NCBI RefSeq assembly: GCF_032854445.1
Contig: NC_088304.1
Coordinates: 8,815,704 to 8,879,703, forward strand
DNA from: Liolophura sinensis
Taxonomy: Eukaryota > Mollusca > Polyplacophora > Chitonida > Chitonidae
DNA: 64,000 bases
Reading direction: 5' to 3'
The notes below the pieces were generated by a model. It was not told the DNA's origin and ran no database searches. It saw only the letters and a program-made list of their open reading frames with translations. Positions 12,160 through 24,481 of the stretch are shown piece by piece. Position 1 is the stretch's first letter. Every line of letters starts with the position of its first letter. The translations under genes and the position numbers were made by a program.

Positions 12160-12439
12160 CACAGTGTGGATAATTCTGGTTTATGGACGTAATGAGCGTA
12201 CACTAAAACAGGATTCGGCATTGAGCTGCACTTGGTGCACCCTTCACAGTCAACAGTAGCATGACAGGGTCGCTCTTTGATGTCACAGGGACTAGCCGTC
12301 TGCATAGGAGCGTGTCCAATACCGCATTCACTACAGCAAAGCAAACTTGTCTTATTGACTATCGAACACCCAGGGGTATAGTCCTATAGATAGATCTGAG
12401 ATCTGTTTCATTCTTCGCAGCTTAGCTTTCGGCTTGATG

Positions 12440-12740
12440 TGGAAGCTATAAGCTGTGAATATGGTCAGCCGATCTATGAGCTAAACTATAGGCAACCTGT
12501 GTCATTGCTGTACCGATATGGCGCGTAGACTTTGCATATTCTGCGGTTGACGTCTCAGGGAAACGAAAACGTTTTCCAAGAGCCTCCCATACTTGTTCGA
12601 TGGAATTGAGGTCAGGCGATCCCGATGGCCACTCCGTGATGCCAATACCCACATTTGGCAACCCTAGGCCATTGTCTCTGGTTCCAGCAGAGGTGAAATT
12701 GTACCCATCGTAGACGTTCATTACGGTTTACTTGTGTCAG
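12440..12740 (-). pseudogene. Tc1/mariner transposase relic
   Basis: On the minus strand the frame 12721-12446 contains WPSGSPDLNSIEQVW followed by EALGKRF, the hallmark around the third catalytic acidic residue of Tc1/mariner DDE transposases (family consensus WPxxSPDLNPIExxW). The visible frame covers only the last quarter of a transposase of about 340 residues. The upstream catalytic motifs are not in frame, and a frameshift to the overlapping frame near 12.7 kb is likely. No terminal inverted repeats were found, so this is a dead fragment. Confidence 0.75.
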
Positions 12741-13317
12741 AATCGTAACAATCGTAATTAACGAAAGAACGTTTGGTACGAAAAATTGCGCGAGCGGTTT
12801 CGTATGGCCTGGGCAGTTATGTACACCGACGCAAACAACGTACATGTATTGTTCATCGTTGCCTATGCAATAACGGTTTGTTTGCGAACTGGTACATGTA
12901 ACATGTACTATTTTTACCAGAGAACTATGGTCCTTTCATGCATTGCATGTGCGGAAAACTACAGCATTATAACAGAAAAGAACACGTACATGTACGTAAA
13001 ACTCCACTGAACGCTTATCTCTCACGATGCTATTCTTTCGCCAAAAATTCACCATTTTTCACAATTTTAATCTCCAAGTGTATAGTTTACCATTTAAACT
13101 AATACGCGATCAAGAAATTTTTAATATTCATCTTATATTTTCCTCTATAGTGGTTTAAACTTCGAAAAATGTCGAAATTACTGGAGAATTTGGTGATCTT
13201 TAAAACTAAAAAGACTTAATGGCCCCTTTCAAGTTTCAGCTTGTGTGTTCAGCTACGTTCATGTTAAATTTCAAAGCATCATGTTGAAAAATAAGCCAGA
13301 AATCAATCTTCCTCCAC

Positions 13318-13440
13318 TGGACAGAACCGTAACTGAGGTAAATTGAAAGAGAGGCTGTATTTCAACGGTTACATGTGGTCATTTGCCACATTATCATATT
13401 CGTCACTGCTCTGATAATAATATACATACTATAGTGAATT
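13318..13440 (+). repeat. unclassified family C repeat, copy 1
   Basis: Contains the family words ACCGTAACTGAGGTAAATTG, GTATTTCAACGGTTAC and TGGTCATTTGCCA, ending near GTCACTGCTCTGAT. Family C recurs at 34.8, 38.7, 44.9, 58.7, 61.1, 61.9 and 62.2 kb. No tRNA-like head and no transposase frame is seen. Confidence 0.7.
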
Positions 13441-13714
13441 TTGTGATATTGTGGAGCCTCTTATGTGACAAAACTCGTCATTAATTTGTTTTTACGGCCT
13501 CAAGCCCAAATTCGTATAGATCAACCTAAATGAATCCTACAGTTACATCGTCGGGAGTTTTGGACATGCATACGGAAGTAGCCTGCAAAAAAAATATAGT
13601 ACTTTATCCTATACATAATGCATATATACACTGTGATATTTTAATTACATCTGTTTTCCCTGTTGACGAAGAAATATTGCGCCAATAAAATTATGCCATA
13701 AAGTGGTTTTGGAC

Positions 13715-13831
13715 AATCTGGCTTCACTGCCTACTCTTTCATCTACACAGCTCAATCTGGCTTCACTGCCTACTCTTTCATCTACACAGCTCAATCTGGC
13801 CTCACTGCCTACTCTTTCATCTACACAGCTT
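13715..13831 (+). repeat. minisatellite, 39-bp unit x 3
   Basis: Three head-to-tail copies (13715-13753, 13754-13792, 13793-13831), identical except for one T-to-C change in copy 3. As 39 is divisible by 3, both strands keep an open frame through the array. I see no splice or coding context to make it a gene. Confidence 0.95.
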
Positions 13832-14940
13832 ACGTGGTCCTTTAACATGTTGTCGCCTTTCTTTGTGTTTGCATTTGTTTGTGAGGTTGATGTTATGAAT
13901 GATACTGTTTCTATCATGCAATCACTCCATGGATATGTTTTTGACGTTATATACGACTGTGATTTCTACATTAAACTAGATAACAGCGCAATGAAAATCG
14001 GCATATATAGACGAGTTTAGCTGTCACTGGTGTTCTTATTGATGTTCCTGCTTACTCTTCCATGAAGCAATTTTACCCCCAAGAGGTTGGCCAGGTGGCA
14101 TGGCGAGTTAAGGGCGATGTTTTCTGCGGGGGTTTTGTCTGCTTTCATCCACGTATAAACATGATAGCCGTCATGTTAGAGAAAATTTCTTGAGTAATTA
14201 CCTATAAAATTATACTACCTAATGTATTCACCAATTCAGCATTTTACTTTTTATTCTACTATTGTTCATGCTACAAGTGTCATAATGGCGTTGACTGTAA
14301 ACTCTGTGTACACCATGAGATGTTACACGGTTTCCAGTGTTTATATTGTGACAATTAGTAAATATACATATAAAATTAGATTGCTTCGGCCAACATGGTG
14401 GATGAATTGCAAGCTACTGTGCTAAAAACAGCAACAAAAAATATTATTAAAACGAAATATACTCAATAATCATCCCCCACCACCAAAAAAACCTAATTTT
14501 ATATAGTTATTTATCAATAAATGATCATAGAATATGAAAAAGCAAATCCTTTATCTTAAATATTTGTAATGGCGGATTTCCACGATAGGCCTAGTCATTT
14601 AAATTAAAGCAATTAAAAGCAAAATATTCAGTGGCTTGCCAACGTAGAAAAGAGTACGCCTTTAATCCTGTACAAAAACGAATAAGTAGACAGAGCCGGC
14701 GCTAAGTCGATTGGAGTTATTCCCCTTGAACAGTCCCTCACGAGCAGTAACCCATAGCAACGGCATTACAACACAACACTCCGTACACGCTCTTTCCGCT
14801 GTTAAAACATCACAGATATGGCAGTGCTTTGGGCGAATGAAACTTGAGCTGGTAGTCTGTGGCTTATTTGTTAGACAGGCAAGTCGATCTTACCATTTCC
14901 TCTGAAAATCTGTTGGACATTTTGTGATAAATCCGCAGAA

Positions 14941-17900
14941 ATGCCGCACCTAAAGACCCCGAAATTGCGGGAGCCATTGTGGAAAGAGGCCGACTTCCTG
15001 GCCAACAAGAGAGGTGTTCGCCACACTGTGTATTCTGTGAATGGAGACCAGTTCACGGGAGAATGGCTGGACAACAAAAAACACGGTAGGTTTCTGTGGT
15101 GACATTTATATGCTTTCATATCGCATGACAGCTTCACAAGTTTTGCGCGTTCAGTGGATATCTTTGTTTGCCGAATTCGGAAAGCAGGTTCTACATGTAG
15201 GTTATCATGTCTAGTTTTTCTATTACATGTATTTTCCATGGCTCTTGAATAGGGAGTCTCAAACAGTACGAGACTGTCATAGAGTATATACTTCTGATCA
15301 CAGTTTTATACTATCCTTGAAGTGAAATCGTTGAAAATGAAGTCCCATATATACAACACGCCCCAGGGGTCTGAATATGTGTATACCTCCATGTATGAAT
15401 ACACGTATATACGGCACAGGTAGTTAAAAAAAAAAAAATTAAAAAAGACACAAGCAGTATGCAGTCATTGAATGTGGTACAGGCCTAGCAGATCAGTATT
15501 TATTTATTTTAAAACTGACCAATGGAGCTACTTTAACTGGCGACAGTCATTTTCATGAACTCTTACACGTCTTCGTGGATAGCACTAGAATGTATATCGA
15601 TAGTGTAAATAAATGCCACACAGTGCATTCTTCATGGTTGTTACTCTTTAATATTTCCTCTGTTGAGCAGGTAAAGGAACATATCGATGGAAGAGCACAG
15701 GTGCTATTTTTGATGGCGACTGGAGGAATGGGAAGAGAAGTGGGTTTGGTACATATAGCGTGCCAGATGGAAAAGGTGGATTTAAAAAGGAATACTCAGG
15801 AGGCTGGAAAAATGATAAGAGACATGTAAGTGAATTATTTGACATTGCATTGTTGAGCTGTACGGAACGAAATAATGATGTCATTCGTTAATCAGTCCAA
15901 ATCAAACTAACAGGTATTAAGTCAATGCGAATGTCGTGGCAATTTGCCAAAATAAATAAATAAATAAAATAGGTAAACAAATAAATAAATAAAAATAATA
16001 CTCGCTAGTACTACCCCCCCCACCCTCCCGCCCCTCATCCACCACCATGGCTTTTTAAAGCAGAAACAGATTAAATAAAAAAAAAAGCGTTGGTGTTGAT
16101 TGCCGTCACTTGTCTAGCATTCCGTCAGAGCTGAGCAGTGATTAAGTAGGTTTAATGTTTCCAGGGTTACGGGACACAGTTTTACTCAGAGGATGAGTAT
16201 TACGAAGGCGAGTGGTATGCAGACCAGCGAGGTGGGTGGGGCAGAATGTACTACGCTGACGGCACAATTTACGAGGGAGAGTGGCATGAAGACCAACGAA
16301 ATGGACAGGGCATGTTGCGCTTAAGTGAGTGTCTAGACATACCACAGAAACCCTGATTAAAAGATTACTGAAATAATATTCCCAAAAATTCCTTTCTTCT
16401 GGTGAACATCAGGAAGAAAGATGATGTGACATCAGAGTTACTAGATACCGTCAGTATGGCTCAAAAAGCCCACCTTAGTATTCAAATATTTGAATGCCTT
16501 TCAACACTGTTAAAAAAAATAAATGAAACTATTTCTATACATAGTTTTCAGTTGTCTGTATGATGAACATAACTTCATGCTTTATCTTTCTTTTACTTTA
16601 ATTATTTGGACTTCAGGATAATATCACTGTATTTGATGATTCAAACTTCATGCTGTTTTGAATGTCACAGATATTCATAAATTCATATTTTGGTGCCATG
16701 AGACAATGTTGGGCATTACAAAGACCGAGAGGAATTTTGCAGTTGTGTTGCCTTATATATTATTTCGAAATCTGTCAAAATTTGAGTACAGAGGGTGTCA
16801 TTCAAAAACATGTCATATGAAAATGTCATCTGTGTCAAGTGCTTTGCTGATGATATTATTTCAAATTTGAATTCACTTTTGATTGATTGATTTTCTCAAT
16901 CGTAAATACTGCATAATTAATTGCTGAAAATGTTCCACCTGGTCAATCAAATGAATAAATGCTCAGGTGTATGAATTCAGTTTTCAGTACTCAGAATCTT
17001 GATCTACAATCTGGTGTAAGTCATGCATAAACTAGCTTAATTTTCATCATATATGTGTCTGGGTTATATGAACTTTGTCATGCTAGTTGAAAGTTTTGCT
17101 TATTATTTTACGACACTAACCTGTACCTGTCATTTTCAGCCAATGAAAACAGATATGAGGGTTCTTGGAAAGATGATCAGAAAAATGGGCCAGGGAAATT
17201 TTTCTACCTGGATTCTGGCCAGATGTATGATGGTGTGTGGCTGAATGACATCGCTAAGTGCGGGACAATGAAAGACTTTGGTCGCGACAACGCCCCTCAG
17301 CCAACACAGTATCCTATACCAGAGGTTAGTGAAGATGCGTCCAAACATTATATCATTGTAATTAGTATGAGTGTGACATTTGCAATCTGATTTGCAAAAC
17401 ATTTTGAAATATTACATGTATGCACTTATGAAACAAAAGGTTACCATATTTCACCTAAATTTTGGTAACTATGTAAAAAAGCACTATCAGAAACACGTAA
17501 AGGCCTTAAAATAATACTTCTGGAGCTGGCACTTAAGTTTTTCTGGTAAGAAATTTGACAATTTCACAAACAACTTTTAAGTGGCCTTGAATCAAGATGA
17601 ATCAATCAGAATCAAGCAAAAGGTGTTAGTGAAAACTGTTAAACTTTGACTAAAATACAGTAGTTTATAATCTGAAAGTAGTTGGGTAGTTTGCAGGTGC
17701 AATGGTCTCACCCTGCTCTTCAGTCCTTAGTCAGGTCCATTGCCAGTTATTCCAAAATTGATCATATGGTAATCCCTCACTTGGCACTCATCATAAAAAA
17801 ATTTGTCGAGTATTGATTAGCCAAGTTTCATTATAGTGACTTCAGCATGGCATTCCAGTGAGACAGCATCTAATATAGGTCAGTATGAAGACTGGCTAAA

Positions 17901-18286
17901 AGAGAACATCACAGTGAAAATTTGCACGCAAAAATGAATTTTTCAGATACAAAGACGGGTCATAAAATACTGTGGTACTTTCGGTGGTGATATTTTTTGA
18001 AATAAAATTCTCAAAATCTAGCAACTTGAAAATGTGTACCGTACAGAACATTAATGGGCATTGTCAAAATTTTACGCCACATACAATAATTTAAGTTTAA
18101 AACAACTCAGTTACTAGTAAGACCCATAATTACAGAAATTGTAATTGGTCTGGTGAAGGACAAAAGGAAAAAAAAACATAAAGTACATTTTTTTTCTCTG
18201 GTTTTGTGCTCTTTCAGGTGAAGTTAGTAAATCCTGGGGGAGTAGTGGCGGAAGCTGAAGAGCAATTTCTACAGGATCATGAATGA
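14941..18286 (+). CDS. MORN3: MORN repeat-containing protein 3
   Basis: Five exons (14941-15085, 15671-15825, 16165-16324, 17140-17324, 18218-18286), all with GT-AG borders and matching phases, encode 237 residues; human MORN3 is 240. Seven MORN repeats run through the protein with the usual YxGxWxxxxxxGxG pattern (FTGEWLDNKKHGKG, FDGDWRNGKRSGFG, YSGGWKNDKRHGYG, YEGEWYADQRGGWG, YEGEWHEDQRNGQG, YEGSWKDDQKNGPG, then YDGVWLNDIAKCG). The family-specific ends also match: KCGTMKDFGRD, QPTQYPIPE and a C-terminal VVAEAEEQF. MORN3 is known mainly from testis and motile-cilium tissue; the role here is inferred from homology. No signal peptide or membrane segment. The ATG is the first in frame, in context CAGAAATGC. 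It converges with the TMEM45-like gene downstream. Confidence 0.96.
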
Positions 18287-18555
18287 GTGGAATTTCTGAT
18301 GACTTTAAAATACCAAATGTCAGTCATGCATTCTTGGTGATTGGACAGAGCCAGAAAGGACTGAGCTTTTATGTGGTTGATATTCAGCATGATCAGCATG
18401 GTTTGCGCTGTATCCACAGAATTCATCAAGTTGAAATTTAAAAATTGAGTTTTGATTTTACTGCGGTAATGGAGTCGACCACTAACCAGTAATGCACCAT
18501 TATTAAAAACATTTATTTTTTTTTTTTTTTTTTTTGTGCTGAAGAAATTGGATGA

Positions 18556-18561
18556 AATAAA
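18556..18561 (+). terminator. candidate MORN3 polyadenylation signal
   Basis: AATAAA 270 bp past the MORN3 stop, the first canonical hexamer on the plus strand after the gene. A 17-base T run just upstream (18518-18535) also lies in this 3' region. Confidence 0.5.
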
Positions 18562-18599
18562 AAAATAAGGTAGGTAGATAGACACATTGTGCTAAAATC

Positions 18600-20811
18600 C
18601 TGCCAAAGTCTTCTCAAGTTCACATTTGTTAAGAAATTCATCTTGCAAAAAGTACAAATGTATTATAGAATGTACAGTTATTCCAGAGCAGCTATTTTGT
18701 TTTACAATAGATTTTTAAAGGCAAAGCAGACAAAGACAAACCATTATTGAAGAGTTAACCTAGGATGTTTTGCAAACTATGACATTTCTTGTGCAAAATC
18801 ATTTGTTCAAAATTGCTTGTCTTTGAAAGTGTCGTTATTTTTGTCATTTTTTTATTCATTGATATATTTGTGTTTTATAAATACATCTATGTATTTATGT
18901 ATATCACTTTGTAATATAATACATGTATATACAAGTTTTTATATCACTAGTATTGTTGTACATGTATTATTCTTTGTTCAAGGCCTGCCATCACACTCAA
19001 TCCCTGTTTACCCATCACCTTCCCACATATCAGTTACATGTAATACATTTTTGGGGGCCAGATATTGTCCATCATCATAAAATAATGCTACTGAAAAATT
19101 GTTCTGCCGTCCGCATTAAAATTCCAAAATGTTTTGACGGGGAAACAAGGAATGAAGTGTCAGTAGTTCTCATTTATACAGAGGTGCAGTCCTTTCATCC
19201 CAACCTCTGAAGTGAGCATTTATTTATTTATTATAGTACCACCCTCATGAAATTTTCCCTTATACAATAACGCTCAGTTTCCCAGGTTTTTCAGCCTAAA
19301 GAACAAAACATTGATAAATTACTGTACTCACGACCATAAGGCGGTGTAGACTACCACAGATGAGCACCATTTATTGATTATTGTCACCAAGGCCCCACAA
19401 GCAGCGAGAACACCACAATCGGATAGTCCGAGACATTGTATTTATTCAACACAACATTTATTAACTGGTATTGATCATTAGTAAATTTTATATTTTGTAC
19501 ACTACTACGATTATGGTATATCACTCCATGGTTTGTCCTCGACGACAAAGCCTCAATAAAAGTGGGTAAAAATTACAATATCATGGCACACACAGAAATA
19601 AATATACTACAATCACAAGATATTCAGAAAAAACGAGTGCTTACAATGTTCAACAATGTAGAGCCTTGCTTCCTGTTACAGATGGCTTCTTGTAAATAAC
19701 AACATGCATAATTGCAAAAGCAATATGCATAATTCCATATTGCAAAGTATATAATGGTGCAAAGGCAAAAACAATGTCGCTAATGTTTTGAAAAAAGAAA
19801 ACATGTTTATTAGTTAACATGACAGATACGATGGCTAACATAACATGAGGTTTTATGGATAAGTACTTCTTGTTTAATCCTTACAGGATGGTGTTTTAAT
19901 AAATAATAAACTAATATCATTGTCAAGCATAAAAACAACAGAATCCTAATGCTTTAGGATAGTTGTGGATAGTTGTTATCCACATAACCTCATTTATAAC
20001 TTCTCTGTTTTGTTTAAAGTTTGACCAGTACAGAAGCACTTCAGAAGCACACAAAGGTCTTAAAATGCTATTTTTGATGCCAACAATGAAATTAATCAAA
20101 CTTCACAACAGACTCTTAAGTGACCCCCATAAATATGTACACTGTATTTCTTACAAATTAAGCTTTTTATGTGAACCCTTATTTTTGTTAATATCATTAA
20201 CCATGTAAACCAATAAAGTATAGTTCAAGCAAAATTAAAAGTTAATATCTTATTATATAAGATAATATCAGTACAAGATGTTCATGTAAAGCTTTCAGTT
20301 AACATTAAAAGGTCAGGTCAGTAAGTGTGACATTTTTGTCAACATACAAAGTCAAAATCCTTTTCATTCTCTTTGGTTGTTTACATTTGAGACAAATTAT
20401 AAATGTAAATGTTCATTAAAATACACCTAAAATATCTACCACAATCTACTTTGAGAGAAAATATTATTATGATATAAACTGTAAAAACCTGTCCATATGA
20501 AAAAGTTCAAAATTCTGTAAAAAAATTTTTTACAAAGTTAAACCAGCATAGTTAAGACTGGTGTATAGCACCATTCATGTTCGAAACTCTAGCACCGTAA
20601 ACAAGTTCAAAACTTCAACATAGCTCAAATGAGCATAATTCTGTTCACTTGTATATATGACAATAAGGCAGCTGCCTGATATCTGTGCACCGTGACAAGC
20701 CTGGAAATGAATGACAGGAAAAGGGCAGTGTTAGATTGTCCTGTGTCAAATAGTATTTTGACAGGGTTATAAAGTTTACATGACAAAAAAAAATTCATGT
20801 AAGTAATATAA
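18600..20811. other. gap between the convergent MORN3 and TMEM45-like genes
   Basis: No coding exon is supported. The DNA is AT-rich with scattered ACATGTA palindromes near 18.9-19.0 kb. Part of it may be 3'-untranslated sequence of either neighbour. Confidence 0.45.
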
Positions 20812-20817
20812 TTTATT
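20812..20817 (-). terminator. candidate polyadenylation signal of the TMEM45-like gene
   Basis: AATAAA on the minus strand about 127 bp after the stop codon, at a normal distance for a short 3' untranslated region. Confidence 0.5.
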
Positions 20818-20943
20818 TTTAACCCTTTTAATCATGGTGTGAATAAACAGATGACAGGCCATTATGTCCTGCACCAGTTTAAAAATAATTTCCAGGCTTG
20901 CTTGAAATATGTAGACAGCAGCTTAATATGCACAGCTGAAAGT

Positions 20944-21828
20944 TTAATGTCCCAGAATGTCAATTTCCTCCAAGTAAACACGGTTCTCCAAGCAGACACC
21001 ATCTGTCGTTTTTGCCTCTTGTACTGGGCAGAGACACTGATTCTCCTGGGCCAGTCTCATTGTTATTATCCAGATAATCAGCTGTAACAACATGCCAATG
21101 CCACAGTGCCATGTGAAATACAGGGTGACCAGTATGATGCGGGTGTGGCCTTCGAGTTCATTGAGAGGAGTGGAGAAAATATTGGTATCAGAAGTGGGAT
21201 ACTGGTTTTGCGTATCATCTGAGGACAACAGACCGATGTGACACATCCATGATCCCATTACCAGGGTGAAATATCCTCTGAGGAGACAAAATCCAATGGA
21301 TCGAGAAAACCTAGCCTCCATGATGACCACGAAGCAGCAGAATCCTGCCAAGAATCCCTCCAGCTGACCTAACACAAACAACACGTCATCCAAACTACCA
21401 GCAGGGTTCCAGAACAGAAGCATTAGCAACACATAGACCATTGCCAGCAAAATCCAGTTAAGCTTACTGAGGATCTGGCGTGGATACCATTTGACAAGGG
21501 CATCTGTTACTCCAGATATCACAATTGCCAAGTAAACGGGCAGAAAACGTGCTTTACCAAGGTTGAGACTATCCATGTGTGCTCTCCGACTGTGTTCATC
21601 ACCAACCCTCAACTGGGACAAAATACCTAGAAAACCAGCAATGATTTTGACCACTGCTTCTACAGGGTACTTCTGCAAAGCTGCACAGCAGGGGAAAGTG
21701 ACACTAGTGAAGAATTCCTGCTGTCTTTGGCGAGAGAAATTGTACCGCTTGGAAGCTTGAATCGTCCACCAGATGGCACTGGCTATAAGTATACACCCCA
21801 AATAGATGTGGTCTCCTAAAGTAGCCAT
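20944..21828 (-). CDS. TMEM45-like (DUF716) multi-pass membrane protein
   Basis: One uninterrupted coding exon, ATG at 21828, encodes 294 residues with about seven hydrophobic spans (near 8-22, 60-72, 93-109, 124-140, 151-170, 184-200 and 233-258). The order and wording follow the TMEM45 family: a short N-terminus leading straight into TM1, a VYLAIVISGVTD-type third segment, GSWMCHIGLL (human TMEM45B GTWFWQIGFVLF) and LVTLYFTWH near the last span (human MFITMCFCWH). The C-terminal tail of about 35 residues is polar. Human TMEM45 proteins are about 275 residues with poorly defined function; I assign membrane location only. An acceptor-like TTTTGTTGTAG lies 70 bp upstream of the ATG, so a 5' noncoding exon is likely. 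It is tandem with LENG1 and convergent with MORN3. Confidence 0.85.
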   Translation of the reverse strand: MATLGDHIYLGCILIASAIWWTIQASKRYNFSRQRQQEFFTSVTFPCCAALQKYPVEAVVKIIAGFLGILSQLRVGDEHSRRAHMDSLNLGKARFLPVYLAIVISGVTDALVKWYPRQILSKLNWILLAMVYVLLMLLFWNPAGSLDDVLFVLGQLEGFLAGFCCFVVIMEARFSRSIGFCLLRGYFTLVMGSWMCHIGLLSSDDTQNQYPTSDTNIFSTPLNELEGHTRIILVTLYFTWHCGIGMLLQLIIWIITMRLAQENQCLCPVQEAKTTDGVCLENRVYLEEIDILGH

Positions 21829-21899
21829 TCTTCTTTCTGGTATAACCTCTTACCAGGACAGACTAACATCAAGGTCCTTTCAAGAACATGTTTTTCAGC

Positions 21900-24390
21900 T
21901 ACAACAAAAGAAAAGATAACAATATTAAAGTTTGACTAATTACAGCAATTCAGCCATTAAGCCATAATCATTCATTCATTGAATTTTACTGTGAATGAGT
22001 TGCACCTCATACAGCACACTCCTTACATTGTATTTGCCATTCACGACACTTGGGTTACAGATTCACTGCCTCCACCAGACCTTTGGAGCCTGTGCGGCGC
22101 ACATAGGTTTATTTAGGCTTGGCATCATCACTATCGTCCTCGCACGGAACTATTTGATCTGCGTTCAGCAATAAAATTGTTTCAGCTGTTGGTTACAATC
22201 ATGTTGTGCATACTTTTGGTATACAGGTTAGCATGGTTAGAATGACAGGTGATAGTGATAAAGCCAACAAAACTCAATGCCTCTTAATATCAAATTTTGA
22301 AATTCTGAATGCCTATTTTAATCATCACATTGTAGCTCTCCTGAAAATGTTTGGCTACTGGGCCACTCAATCAGACAGTAATGTTTTAGTACAATAACTA
22401 CCTCTAATATTGTGAGCTACCTGTGTAATGGAGCTCATAGGCAATGATTAATATCCCTTGCATAAAAGCTTCACAGAAATGATAAAAAATGTTCCACTTG
22501 CACTATAAATTACAAAATGTATATGCAAGGGGCAATAAATGGCAGAAGTGTGCAAACATAAAACTTGTAAGTCGTGAATTTTGTAATTTGCTGTAATTAA
22601 TATGCCCATAGCAAATCAACAATCAAATGTTAAACCAAGTACAAAATACACAACATCATGACTCTGTAATAAACAGTATTTAATATGCACACAGCAAATC
22701 AGCCAGAGAACATCCTATACCCTTGCTTTATTGTGCTTTGCAGGTGTGCAAATCAAAGTTCAATAAATGCAGTATTTTTTTAGATACATGCAGGCCTACC
22801 AACCCTTACATTTTGTTTAATATTGATTCTAATACACAATACACTAAGTCATGAGTTTTGTAATTTGCAGTATTTAATATGCACACAGTGAATTAACAAT
22901 GGAACATCACATCCCTCTTGTTTAATCATGCTTTACATGTGTGCAAAACCTGAGCTTAATACATGCAGTAATATTTAAGATATTGCCCTAACATTTTGAA
23001 AACACTGTTTTTCCTGTTATTGGATGGTGACGCTCAGGGTGTGACCTGGGATATAGCATGTCCCAGGTGTGATATAAGTTATGACTATACTTTGTACCCT
23101 TTGTGTACATGTAGTTTAGCTAATAATAAACATCACGGCCAAAGAAAAACACCAATATTTTGCAAGGAATTTATAACATGTATAACATGCAAATGTTATC
23201 CTGATCAATAACAAAACAAACTGGAAGAATGCTCATTCTAGAACACAACAACTGTTTCCACAATAACTGACTTTTTAAGTATAATATGAATAATTTTATG
23301 GTTAATTATTAGGCTTACATGTATGTATATGTGTTCAATACCACTGAGTTTATGCACCAATCTGTCAATTAAAGGCAACACACGAATTTTCCCATTTTCG
23401 AATAAAACAGATTTCATCCCCATAACTGGACTTCAACAGTCGTCTGCTTATAGTCCAGATTTATTCTGTCCCATCCCTCAATTCCCAATGGCACAACTCT
23501 TGACATCCCCACAGAAGAACATTTTTTGCTACTCAATTTCCCTTCACTTACATGAATGCAGAGAAGTTCTACTCCTCTACATCAAAAATTAAGTGACTGC
23601 ATTTCTCTTGAAACTTTTCTGAAAAAAATTAAAATTATTCACTGCTTAAAACTCTGCTTACCTGAAATTACAGGCAAGTTAAGTTTATGTACCTTATACT
23701 AGAGAATACTGAACACAGTACTAGTATATACAGGAAGTTCTTGACAGCTGCATTCATCATGCTTGGAACTAATATAACAAATATACTTATATATTTATAA
23801 TTTAGTCCTAGACCGTGTTAACTAGAAAACATCAACACAGCATTGCATTTAGAGTGGTGAAGTTTATTGTGCTGTTTATGACATATGGTCAACGGAAAGC
23901 TAGGTACAGTACTGTAACTTTGTAATGTATGCTGGTGGATGGAGAGCTACATGTACAGAGTGAAAACCAGTGAAAATGCAGTTGTCATATACTTGAACAG
24001 CTGACATGGCTAAACAAGCAACATAAGGCTGCTGACCGATTTCACTTGAAGAGGAGGAAACATTGGTAGTACATGTACATGTATATTGTTTATTTTGTTT
24101 ACTTGATTAGGGTTCAGCGTCATTTTCAACATTATATCAATCATATAATGACAGTGTCTCCTTGAGACAGGCTGGACCCAATACTAACATATTGACACTG
24201 CTGCTTCTTTCATACATCATGCTATATCATGTCGCCTCTTCTTTTTTCTGTCATGTTCAGCCACGGATCCGTCCAGATAGAGTCCAGTTACCATTTCAAT
24301 TTTACAAGCTTTCACTCTGTAGCTCTCTGCCCATCAGCATACATGTATATAAAAGTAGTGCGCTGTGCAGTGCTCTATCTAAGGATATAG
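21900..24390. other. upstream region of the TMEM45-like gene, no coding exon seen
   Basis: Probably 5' intron or promoter DNA of the minus-strand gene. It contains repeated motif blocks such as TTTAATATGCACACAGYRAAT (about 22.68 and 22.87 kb) inside a local duplication of roughly 150 bp, and a TAAGCCATAATCATTCATTC SINE-tail fragment at 21958-21982. Confidence 0.4.
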
Positions 24391-24481
24391 GCGTATGACT
24401 AGCCCCTGGTGGTTATTTCAACTCCTATCTTTATACTGGACTCCGAGGAGTTGAAATAGCAACCTGGGGCTAGCGTATGAC
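24391..24481. mobile_element. 73-bp miniature inverted-repeat element with 9-bp TSD
   Basis: The element 24400-24472 has inverted ends of about 27 bp (left TAGCCCCTGGTGGTTATTTC; right, reverse-complemented, TAGCCCCAGGTTGCTATTTC, then AACTCCT in both) around a loop of about 20 bp. It is flanked by perfect direct 9-mers GCGTATGAC at 24391-24399 and 24473-24481. The size and 9-bp duplication fit a very small non-autonomous DNA transposon. Confidence 0.85.

Noticed and set aside
12612-12845. 77-codon minus-strand frame upstream of the Tc1 relic as a separate gene
   Set aside because: It overlaps the transposase relic in another frame and probably reflects a frameshift in the same dead element.
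13703-14020. 105-codon plus-strand frame with LASLPTLSSTQLN repeats
   Set aside because: Created by a three-copy 39-bp minisatellite that is open on both strands; the rest has no features of a protein.
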